DNA from: JALYUA01 sp038229875
GTDB lineage: Bacteria; Acidobacteriota; Thermoanaerobaculia; UBA5066; Gp7-AA6
Assembly (NCBI GenBank): GCA_038229875.1
Contig: JBBROA010000090.1
Coordinates: 1-17,266 of the forward strand
Reading direction: 5' to 3'
Length of the DNA stretch: 17,266 nt
Shown: one piece after another, positions 6,500 through 12,480 of the stretch
How positions within the stretch are numbered: the first letter of the stretch is position 1
Layout: the number at the start of each line of letters is the position of its first letter
Notes under the pieces: model-generated
Seen by the model: the letters and a program-made list of their open reading frames with translations, nothing else
Told to the model about the DNA's origin: nothing
Databases searched by the model: none
Translations under genes and position numbers: made by a program

Positions 6500-6519
6500 T
6501 AGTGCGTGAGCCTTATCCC

Positions 6520-7476
6520 ATGGGAAGCTCCATCGCCGCTTTTTCGAGCCCGGGCCATGCAGTCGGCGCCGTCCGCCGGTTCAACCGTTTCTACACCCGC
6601 CGGATCGGGGTCCTCCAGGAAGGGTTGCTCGCGAGCCCCTTCTCGCTCGCCGAAGTCCGCGTGCTCTACGAGATCTCGCACCGGACTGACGGCAGCAGCA
6701 CCGCGAAGCAGCTGCGGGAGGAGCTTGGCATCGACGGCGGGTATCTCTCGCGCATTCTCGCCCGCCTCGAGCGTCGCGGGCTCGTCCGCCGGCGCCGGTC
6801 GGCGTCGGACGGGCGGGAAAACCTCCTCTCGCTGACCGCGGCCGGCCGGCGCACGTTTGCCCCGCTGGAAGCGCGCTCGAATGAAGAGGTCGCCTCGATG
6901 ATCGCGGCGGTTCCGTCGGCCCGTCGCGCGGAGCTCGTCCGCGCGATGAAGTCGATCGAAGCCCTCCTGACGGAAGCGGGGACGGGCGCAGCCGCCGAGG
7001 TCGTCTTTCGCGCGCACCGCCCCGGCGACATGGGATGGATCGTCCACCGGCACGGCGTCCTCTACGCGAAGGAATACGGCTGGGACGAGACGTTCGAGGC
7101 CATGGTCGCGAAGATTGCCGGCGAGTTCATCGAGAAGTTCGATCCGCGGCGGGAGCGGTGCTGGATCGCGGAGCGAAACGGGCAAATCCTGGGATCCGTC
7201 TTCCTCGTCCGCAAGTCCGCAAGGGTCGCGAAGTTGCGCATGCTCTACGTCGAGCCGGACGCGCGAGGTCTCGGCCTCGGCGCGCGCCTCGTGTCCGAGT
7301 GCATCGAGTTCGCGCGCGCGAGCGGTTACGAGCGTGTGGTCCTCTGGACGCAGAGCAACCTCGGGGCCGCGCGCCACATCTACGAGAAAGCCGGATTCCG
7401 CCTCACGGGCGAGGAGCCGCACCGCAGCTTCGGCGGTCACGACCTGGTGTCGGAGACCTGGGAGCTCGAGCTCTGA
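6520..7476 (+). CDS. Bifunctional MarR-family regulator / GNAT acetyltransferase
   Basis: A 318-residue fusion. The MarR-type winged helix domain spans about residues 14-150: dimerisation helix AVRRFNRFYTRRIGVL, then AEVRVLYEI, recognition helix around DGGYLSRILARLERRG (72-87) and wing RRRRSASDGRENLLSLT. The GNAT domain spans about 161-318, with the acetyl-CoA loop ARGLGLGARLV (248-258) and C-terminal ARHIYEKAGFRL (284-295). The order and length match the known bifunctional MarR/GNAT family, in which a DNA-binding domain is tied to a predicted acetyltransferase; the acetyl acceptor is unknown. I prefer ATG 6520, because homologs begin shortly before the VRRFNRFYTR segment and because the longer TTG start (6484) would lie within the palindromic operator. 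GTG 6502 is also possible. The gene is divergent from the 831-residue secreted protein, a likely co-regulated partner. Confidence 0.9.
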   Translation: MGSSIAAFSSPGHAVGAVRRFNRFYTRRIGVLQEGLLASPFSLAEVRVLYEISHRTDGSSTAKQLREELGIDGGYLSRILARLERRGLVRRRRSASDGRENLLSLTAAGRRTFAPLEARSNEEVASMIAAVPSARRAELVRAMKSIEALLTEAGTGAAAEVVFRAHRPGDMGWIVHRHGVLYAKEYGWDETFEAMVAKIAGEFIEKFDPRRERCWIAERNGQILGSVFLVRKSARVAKLRMLYVEPDARGLGLGARLVSECIEFARASGYERVVLWTQSNLGAARHIYEKAGFRLTGEEPHRSFGGHDLVSETWELEL

Positions 7477-7482
7477 TTTACG

Positions 7483-7501
7483 GCGCCGGCGATCCCGGCG
7501 C
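7483..7501 (+). terminator. Weak GC hairpin after the MarR-GNAT gene
   Basis: GCGCCGG (7483-7489) pairs with CCGGCGC (7495-7501) over a 5-nt loop, starting 6 nt after the stop. There is no T-run, so an intrinsic terminator role is uncertain. Confidence 0.25.
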
Positions 7502-7621
7502 AGAGGCAGCGGCACCGCGCGCCCGATCCAGAGCTTCCGGCCCCGCCGCGCCGCGGTCGTGGAGGACGAGTGACGACTGTGCGGCCTCCGCTGTAGTCCG
7601 CGGCGGCGATAGGATGCCCGG

Positions 7622-8134
7622 ATGCGCGAAGCTCCCGGCAAAGACGAGGCCGCGACTTACTACTTCCGTTACATCGATCGCGTTCCCCCGGGCGACATCG
7701 TCGAGCGGCTCGCCACGCAGCTCGGCGAAGCCGTATCGATTCTCTCGGCGATCCCGGAAGAGAAGACGGTCCATCGCTACGCGCCGGAGAAGTGGAGCAT
7801 GCGGCAGCTCCTCAATCACGTGAACGACACCGAGCGTGTCTTTCTCGCCCGCGCATTCTGGTTCGCGCGCGGAAACGACACGCCTCTCCCGGGCTTCGAT
7901 CAGGACACCGCCGCCGCGCATGCGGGCGCGCACGAGATTTCCTGGGCGAGCCACCTCGCGGACCTGAAGGCCGTCCGCGGCGCGACCGTGACCTTCTTCC
8001 GCAATCTGCCGTCAGACGCCTGGATGCGCCGCGGGATCGCCAGCGACAATCCGTTCACGGTGCGGGCGCTCGCGTTCATCACGGCGGGGCATCTCGACCA
8101 CCACCTCGGGATCCTGCGGGAGCGGTACTTCTAA
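7622..8134 (+). CDS. DinB-family metal-dependent protein
   Basis: A 170-residue protein of the DinB/YfiT-like four-helix-bundle superfamily. The metal-binding His triad is visible as H66 (in LLNHVNDTER) and H157/H161 (in GHLDHHLGIL, spaced HxxxH). Other family features are the early WSMRQLLNHV helix and the closing helix that ends the protein. Superfamily members include thiol transferases and stress-induced proteins of unknown reaction, so the substrate is not predictable. There is no signal peptide, so it is cytoplasmic. The ATG at 7622 has an AGGA about 7 nt upstream. It is 145 nt downstream of the MarR-GNAT gene and faces the convergent lipoprotein gene across a pair of repeats. A second DinB-like protein lies at 11741. 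Confidence 0.85.
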   Translation: MREAPGKDEAATYYFRYIDRVPPGDIVERLATQLGEAVSILSAIPEEKTVHRYAPEKWSMRQLLNHVNDTERVFLARAFWFARGNDTPLPGFDQDTAAAHAGAHEISWASHLADLKAVRGATVTFFRNLPSDAWMRRGIASDNPFTVRALAFITAGHLDHHLGILRERYF

Positions 8135-8166
8135 AGCCGCCCTCTCGGTACGGTCGCGCCGCTCTG

Positions 8167-8220
8167 CTCCCTCTCCCCGCGCGCCGGGCTGAACAGGGGG
8201 AGGGCTGGCGTGAGGGGCGG
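8167..8220 (+). repeat. Interspersed GC-rich palindromic repeat, copy B
   Basis: CTCCCTCTCCCCGCGCGCCGGG, an 8-10 nt interruption, GGGGGAGGGC and the tail TGGCGTGAGGGGCGGGACAT. It lies between convergent genes and is paired with the inverted copy B' at 8302-8345. Confidence 0.7.
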
Positions 8221-8301
8221 GACATCAGCCGCAGAAGCGCGGCGATCGGCGATCGGGACGCGAGTCCCGTCGAAAAGATCTGGGCCGCGCTTGCTGGAGG
8301 C

Positions 8302-8345
8302 CCGGCCCTCACACCGCCCTCTCCCCGGGCGTGGGGAGAGGGAGA
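8302..8345 (-). repeat. Interspersed GC-rich palindromic repeat, copy B' (inverted)
   Basis: CCGGCCCTCACAC tail, then CCCTCTCCCC-GGGCGT-GGGGAGAGGG with perfect 10-bp arms. It faces copy B across about 80 nt, as in the A/A' doublet, and could also act as a bidirectional transcription end between the two convergent genes. Confidence 0.7.
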
Positions 8346-8376
8346 TTCCGCTCACCTCTGACCGCTAAATAGATCT

Positions 8377-8733
8377 CTAGAGCCCCACCTGCGTCTTCGC
8401 GATCATCTGATCGTTCATGAACGTCGCCGTGATCATCTTGTCCCCTTTGCGCCAGACGAGCACCTTCGTCGTCACGGTGGTCCCCGGCGCGCCGATCCCG
8501 GTGGCGTTCGCCGCGGTCGGCGGGACTCCCGCGGGCAGCGGCGGCACCGCAACTCCGGAGCTCGCCTGCTCCGTCCCGGGTCCGAGGACCGCCTCCGCCT
8601 GTGCTGATGTCATCCCGTTCGTCACCTTCGCGTAGTTCTCCGCGGTCATCTTTCCGGAGCATCCCGCCACCAGCAGTGTGACGGCGGCGAATAGCCCGGC
8701 GATTCCGCGGCGCGACTTTCGGATCGATCGCAT
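8377..8733 (-). CDS. BamE/SmpA-like lipoprotein (DUF3862-type)
   Basis: A 118-residue lipoprotein. The start is the ATG at 8733, preceded by GAAGGAGG at close range; the frame stays open upstream to 8949, but that extension has no signal and no ribosome site. Residues 1-24 form a lipoprotein signal peptide with lipobox LVAGC (C25 lipidated). The mature part begins MTAENYAKVTNGMTSAQAEAV, the hallmark of the BamE/SmpA/DUF3862 fold (a short helix plus NGM turn). It ends in the strands VLVWRKGDKMITATFMNDQMIAKTQVGL, with a Gly/Ala/Pro-rich linker (about 55-87) in between. Members sit in the periplasm or at the outer membrane; BamE proper helps assemble outer-membrane proteins, but this relative may do something else. 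It is convergent with the DinB-like gene and probably monocistronic. Confidence 0.85.
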   Translation of the reverse strand: MRSIRKSRRGIAGLFAAVTLLVAGCSGKMTAENYAKVTNGMTSAQAEAVLGPGTEQASSGVAVPPLPAGVPPTAANATGIGAPGTTVTTKVLVWRKGDKMITATFMNDQMIAKTQVGL

Positions 8734-8884
8734 AAAGCCTCCTTCGACTGTTTCCGGGAGGATACGCGAACGCGCGCGGGGTCCGCTCCCTGACTTCAGG
8801 AGCCCCGCCGTCTCCTCGAGCAACATCGTCAGGCGGAGCGTCAGGGCCGCGTATCCCGCCGGCCCCGCCATGTCGACCCCCGCC

Positions 8885-8908
8885 TGCTTGTGCTTGTGCT
8901 TGTGGTTG
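8885..8908. repeat. TGCTTG hexamer tandem repeat
   Basis: Three perfect TGCTTG units followed by one TGGTTG unit form a short microsatellite in the region upstream of the lipoprotein gene. Confidence 0.7.
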
Positions 8909-8975
8909 ACCAGGTAATAGCTCCGGTCGCTGTCGCCGCGTCCGTACACCTCGTCGAGGGGGGGGCAGAGCTGCG

Positions 8976-8996
8976 CTTCAGTCTTCAGTCTTCAAT
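8976..8996. repeat. CTTCAGT heptamer tandem repeat upstream of rsbQ
   Basis: Two perfect CTTCAGT units and one CTTCAAT unit end 60 nt before the rsbQ start codon. This may be a slippage-prone tract, or a set of direct binding sites. Confidence 0.6.
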
Positions 8997-9056
8997 CTCC
9001 CCCCGGGCTCTCATACACATACAATGCGTCTCCCCAATCCCAGGAGGATCAACCAC

Positions 9057-9911
9057 ATGAACCCCGACGTCCTCGCCCGCAACAACGTCCACGTTTCCGG
9101 CCGCGGCACCCGTCCCATGCTCTTTGCGCACGGATTCGGGTGCGACCAGAACATGTGGCGTTACATCACTCCCGCGTTCGAAGACGACTACAAGATCGTC
9201 CTCTTCGACTACGTCGGCGCCGGCAAGTCCGACGTGCGCGCCTACAACGCCGACCGCTACGGCACACTCGACGGCTATGCGCAGGACGTGCTCGACGTTT
9301 GCGTTGCCCTCGACCTCCAGGACGCGATCTACGTCGGCCACTCCGTCAGTTGCATGACCGGGATTCTCGCCGCGATCCGCGAGCCGGAGCGGTTCGATCG
9401 CCTGATCCTTATCGGCGCGTCGCCGCGCTACGTCAACGAGCCGGACTACGTCGGCGGATTCGAGCGCAAAGACCTGGAAGGCCTCTTCGACGTAATGGAC
9501 AAGAACTACCTCGGCTGGGCCAATTTCCTCGCGCCCGTCGTGATGAAGAACGCCGAACGCCCGGAGCTCGCGCGGGAGCTCGAAGAAAGCTTCTGCTCGA
9601 CGGACCCGAACATCGCGCGCCGCTTCGCGGAAGTGACGTTCTTCGCGGACAACCGCGCCGATCTTCCCAATCTGCGGACGCCCTCTCTCCTCCTCCAGTG
9701 CGCCGACGACGCGATCGCGCCCGAGGTCGTCGGCGACTATCTCGAGAGCCACGTTCCGGGAAGCACGCTGCGGAAGTTGAGAGCGACCGGGCATTGCCCG
9801 CACATGAGCCATCCCGACGAGACGATCGCCGCGATGAAGGACTACCTGGCAGAGCAGGCGCTCCGGTACCCGGTGGCTGCCCCTGACCTCTCCGCGATTG
9901 GCCCGGAGTAG
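9057..9911 (+). CDS. rsbQ: RsbQ-type alpha/beta hydrolase (KAI2/D14 superfamily)
   Basis: A 284-residue alpha/beta hydrolase whose sequence closely follows Bacillus subtilis RsbQ as I remember it: FAHGFGCDQNMW, FDYVGAGKSDVRAY, LDGYAQDVLDV, FCSTDPNIARRFAEVTFF and GHCPHMSHPDETI. The catalytic triad is complete: S96 in GHSVS, D218 in QCADDAIAP and H246 in GHCPHM. In Bacillus, RsbQ works with the PAS-domain phosphatase RsbP in energy-stress activation of sigma-B, and is thought to make or process a small hydrophobic ligand for the PAS domain. The plant karrikin and strigolactone receptors KAI2/D14 are homologs. The ATG at 9057 has AGGAGG 9 nt upstream; a longer ATG at 9024 does not. A PAS-histidine kinase gene follows directly, replacing rsbP in the arrangement. 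The protein is cytoplasmic. Confidence 0.93.
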   Translation: MNPDVLARNNVHVSGRGTRPMLFAHGFGCDQNMWRYITPAFEDDYKIVLFDYVGAGKSDVRAYNADRYGTLDGYAQDVLDVCVALDLQDAIYVGHSVSCMTGILAAIREPERFDRLILIGASPRYVNEPDYVGGFERKDLEGLFDVMDKNYLGWANFLAPVVMKNAERPELARELEESFCSTDPNIARRFAEVTFFADNRADLPNLRTPSLLLQCADDAIAPEVVGDYLESHVPGSTLRKLRATGHCPHMSHPDETIAAMKDYLAEQALRYPVAAPDLSAIGPE

Positions 9912-9945
9912 AAACCCGGACGCCGTCTCGGCTCCGACCGCCCCC

Positions 9946-11034
9946 ATGGACTCGCCCGCGGGTCTCGTCCGATTCACCGACGACGGCCGGATCCTCCGCC
10001 TCAACGCGACCCTCGCGGCATGGCTCGGACGCCCTGCGGCGGAGCTCGAAAGCGGCACCTTCGACGTCCTCCTGACACCCGGTTCGCGCGTCTTCTACCA
10101 GACGCACTTCTTTCCGCTGCTGAAGCTGCAGGGCCGCGCCGAGGAGATCTACCTCTCGCTGCGCGACGCCGCCGGTCAGGACGTGCCCGTGCTCGTCAAC
10201 GCGGTCCGGAGCGAAGGGAGCGGGGAAGCGGTCAACGAGTGCGCGGTCGTGCGCACGCGCCAGCGCGACCGGTTCGAGGAGCAGCTCCTCATCGCGAAGA
10301 AGGCCGCCGAGAGCGCGAGCGAATCGAAATCGCGCTTCCTCTCGATGATGTCGCACGAGCTCCGCACTCCGCTACAGTCGATGGCGATCTTCGGCGAGCT
10401 CCTGGCGAGCGGCGGCCACGGCCCCCTGACCGACCGGCAGCGCGAGGACGTCGGCGGGATCCAGGCGGCGACGCGCAACCTCGTCACGCTGATCGACGAC
10501 ATCCTGAATTTCGCGCGCCTGGAGTCCGGCAAGGTGGACGTGCGCCTGGAAACCGTCTCGGTCGGAACGGCCCTGACGCGCGCCGAAACCCTGCTGCGGC
10601 CGCGGATCGAGGAAGCGGGCCTGACGTTTTCGTTCGACGCGCGCGCCCACGGCGCCGACGTGCGCGCCGACCCGGACCGTCTCCAGCAGATCCTGCTGAA
10701 CCTGCTGACCAACGCGATCAAGTTCACTCCGAGAGAAGGCCAGGTCCGCGTCGAAGTCGATGCGGATGCGGGTGCGGGTGCGAAAAGTCCGGCGGTGCAG
10801 ATCCATGTGCGCGACACGGGCGCCGGCGTCCCACCCGACCAGCTCGAGCGGATCTTCGACCCGTTCGTCCAGCTCGACCGCAGGCAGGTCCCGGCGAGCC
10901 GCCGAGGCGTGGGCCTCGGCCTGTCGATCAGCCGCGAGCTCGCCAGAGCGATGGGCGGCGACCTGACCGTGGAGAGCGAGGTCGGAAAGGGTTCCGTGTT
11001 CACGATCGAGCTGCCGGCGGCGGCAGCGGAGTAG
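9946..11034 (+). CDS. PAS-domain sensor histidine kinase paired with RsbQ
   Basis: A 362-residue soluble hybrid-free sensor kinase. The PAS domain is at about residues 5-105, with the RFTDDGRILRLNATLAAWLG start and the block FYQTHFFPLLKLQGRAEEIYLSLR (51-73, split here as two adjacent segments); this PAS subtype is, to my knowledge, the one found in RsbP-like regulators. A short coiled coil (about 106-130) leads to the HisKA domain with H-box SHELRTP and phospho-acceptor H137. The ATPase domain has N-box NLLTNAIKF (N256), G1 DTGAGVP (290-296), F-box DPFVQL and G2 GVGLGLS. There is no membrane segment, so it senses inside the cell. The ATG at 9946 lies 34 nt after rsbQ; a TTG at 9898 would overlap rsbQ by 14 nt. 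Neither has a clear ribosome site, so coupling to rsbQ translation is likely. No response regulator is in the window. Confidence 0.92.
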   Translation: MDSPAGLVRFTDDGRILRLNATLAAWLGRPAAELESGTFDVLLTPGSRVFYQTHFFPLLKLQGRAEEIYLSLRDAAGQDVPVLVNAVRSEGSGEAVNECAVVRTRQRDRFEEQLLIAKKAAESASESKSRFLSMMSHELRTPLQSMAIFGELLASGGHGPLTDRQREDVGGIQAATRNLVTLIDDILNFARLESGKVDVRLETVSVGTALTRAETLLRPRIEEAGLTFSFDARAHGADVRADPDRLQQILLNLLTNAIKFTPREGQVRVEVDADAGAGAKSPAVQIHVRDTGAGVPPDQLERIFDPFVQLDRRQVPASRRGVGLGLSISRELARAMGGDLTVESEVGKGSVFTIELPAAAAE

Positions 11035-11106
11035 TCACCCGCCGCGCTCCGCGGCCGCGAACCTCCTCACCGCGCCCTCGCGTACATTCTCCTCACGGAG
11101 GCACAC

Positions 11107-11658
11107 ATGCCCAGATGGGAATTCGAACCCGGCCACACCGGAGCGGAGTTTCGCTCGCGCCACATGATGGTCACGTGGGTCCGCGGCCACTTCAAGGACG
11201 TCCACGGCACACTCGAGTTCGACCCCGAGAACCCGGCTGCGTCCAGGGCCGACGTGACCATAGACGCCGCGGGCCTCTGGACCGGAGAAGCGGACCGCGA
11301 CACGCACCTGAAGTCCGCCGACTTCCTGGACGTCGAGCACCACCCGACCATCACGTTCAAAGGAAAAAGCGCCGAGATCCGCGGCGCCGACGACGCGCGC
11401 TTCTCGGGCGACCTGACCATCCGCGGCATCACCCGCCCTGCTCTCCTCGACGTGCGCTACCTCGGCCAGTGGCAGACGCCGTGGTGGGAGGACGGGGTGG
11501 ACAAGGGCCCGAAGACGCGGGCCGGCTTCCTCGCGACCACGAGGATCAACCGCCACGATTTCGGGGTGAGCTGGAACAGCAAGATGGATCGCGGCGGCGT
11601 CGTCGTGGGCGACGAGGTGGACATCACGATCGACGCGGAGGCAATCCTGCAAGACTAG
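11107..11658 (+). CDS. YceI-family lipid-binding-like protein, cytoplasmic form
   Basis: A 183-residue YceI-family protein, an extended lipocalin-like beta-barrel that in characterised members binds isoprenoid chains such as polyprenyl quinones. Hallmarks are WEFEPGHTGAEFRSRHMMVTWVRGHF at the start (residues 4-29), FDPENPAASRADVTIDAAGLWTG (39-61), HLKSADFLDVEHHPTITF (67-84), the LTIRGITRP strand pair and a C-terminal NRHDFGVSW with the final VGDEVDITIDAEAIL. Unlike the periplasmic E. coli protein it has no signal peptide. The start is firm: ATG 11107 with GGAGG 5 nt upstream. It begins 72 nt after the kinase gene and may share its transcript, although a small GC hairpin (11041-11055) lies between them. 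Confidence 0.92.
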   Translation: MPRWEFEPGHTGAEFRSRHMMVTWVRGHFKDVHGTLEFDPENPAASRADVTIDAAGLWTGEADRDTHLKSADFLDVEHHPTITFKGKSAEIRGADDARFSGDLTIRGITRPALLDVRYLGQWQTPWWEDGVDKGPKTRAGFLATTRINRHDFGVSWNSKMDRGGVVVGDEVDITIDAEAILQD

Positions 11659-11740
11659 AAATTAGAAACGAGGGAGCGATCGCCAGCCGGGTGAGTGCCC
11701 GAGCCCTTGCTCGGAAGGAAACATGGATCCGGAGGAAAGA

Positions 11741-12286
11741 ATGGAGCGCACCTCGCCCGCGCACGACACTGTCCCGCAGAAGTGGACGGACACGATCGAA
11801 ACGCACCGCGCCGCGATCGCGGATTTCGCTAGAGCGGCTTCTGCGATGGAAGAGGAAGCCTGGCGCCTTCCAGTCCACCCCGGAAAATGGACGCCGGCGC
11901 AGATTACCGACCACCTTCTTCGCACCTATCGCATCGTCCTCGATCAGCTCCGCGGCGGGCCGGGGATCAAACCGCAGTACGGCTTCCTTCTCCGCCAGAT
12001 CCTTCGACTCGCCTTTCTGCCGCGAATCTTCCGAACGCGACGGCTACCGGCCGGAGCGAAGGCGCCTGTCGAAATTCGGCCGGCCGATTCGAACATCGCC
12101 CGCGAAACGGCTCTCCGGCAACTGACAGATGTGTCCGCCGAGTTCGAGACCGAAATGCTGTCGCGCCGAAACGATAAGGACCTGAGACTGACGCACCATG
12201 TGTTCGGCGCGGTCAAGCCGCTCCGAGGCGTCGATTTCATCGCGATCCACACGGAGCACCACGCAAGGCAACTGCCCCGAAGCTGA
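11741..12286 (+). CDS. Second DinB-like protein
   Basis: A 181-residue DinB-superfamily protein. The His triad is visible as H58 (in AQITDHLL) and H170/H174 (in IAIHTEHHARQL), with the HxxxH spacing of the family. It also has the typical GKWTPAQITDHL helix (48-59). A central basic, hydrophobic segment (about 81-103, FLLRQILRLAFLPRIFRTRR) is unusual and may pack on a membrane or partner. There is no signal peptide. Two starts are possible: ATG 11741 has GGAGG 5 nt upstream and is preferred, while ATG 11723 has AAGGA very close and would add six residues. It is 82 nt after the YceI-like gene on the same strand. It is only distantly similar to the DinB-like protein at 7622, so this is not a recent duplication. 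Confidence 0.8.
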   Translation: MERTSPAHDTVPQKWTDTIETHRAAIADFARAASAMEEEAWRLPVHPGKWTPAQITDHLLRTYRIVLDQLRGGPGIKPQYGFLLRQILRLAFLPRIFRTRRLPAGAKAPVEIRPADSNIARETALRQLTDVSAEFETEMLSRRNDKDLRLTHHVFGAVKPLRGVDFIAIHTEHHARQLPRS

Positions 12287-12311
12287 GCCCGAACTCAAAA
12301 CCCGCACTCCG

Positions 12312-12357
12312 CCCCCTCTCCCCGCGCGCCGGGGGAGAGGGCCGGGGTGAGGGGCGA
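12312..12357 (+). repeat. Interspersed GC-rich palindromic repeat, copy C
   Basis: This is the best-preserved single copy. Perfect 10-bp arms CCCTCTCCCC (12314-12323) and GGGGAGAGGG (12332-12341) enclose an 8-nt loop, followed by the tail CCGGGGTGAGGGGCG and a CATAAAGCCTGGCA flank similar to copy A's CATCTAGCCTGACA. It sits between two same-strand genes with no inverted partner. Confidence 0.75.
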
Positions 12358-12480
12358 CGCATAAAGCCTGGCAAGCCTGGACAGAAAAGATCGCCTTTCA
12401 CCAACCGCGGTCCGCCTAACCCCTAACCCCTCACCTCCCCGGGATAGGATTTCCGCGATCCCATTTCGAAGAGGAGCCCG

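Larger units (their letters stand above)
8734..9056. other. Divergent intergenic region without a supported gene
   Basis: This 323-nt gap lies between the lipoprotein gene and rsbQ and must hold both promoters. It contains three TGCTTG hexamers plus a TGGTTG variant (8885-8908), three tandem heptamers CTTCAGT/CTTCAGT/CTTCAAT (8976-8996) and the rsbQ ribosome site. A minus-strand frame stays open through 8734-8949 (it encodes a KHKHK stretch over the hexamers) but has no start signal or recognisable homology, so I do not call it a gene. Confidence 0.5.

Noticed and set aside
8734..8949. Upstream minus-strand extension of the lipoprotein frame encoding a KHKHK stretch.
   Set aside because: It would bury a textbook lipoprotein signal peptide and lacks a ribosome site, whereas ATG 8733 has GGAGG directly upstream. 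The KHKHK run is just the hexamer repeat.
10020..12125. A 701-residue plus-strand frame across the kinase, YceI and DinB genes.
   Set aside because: It is a +1 shadow frame, very rich in Arg/Pro/Gly, and overlaps three genes with recognised domains.
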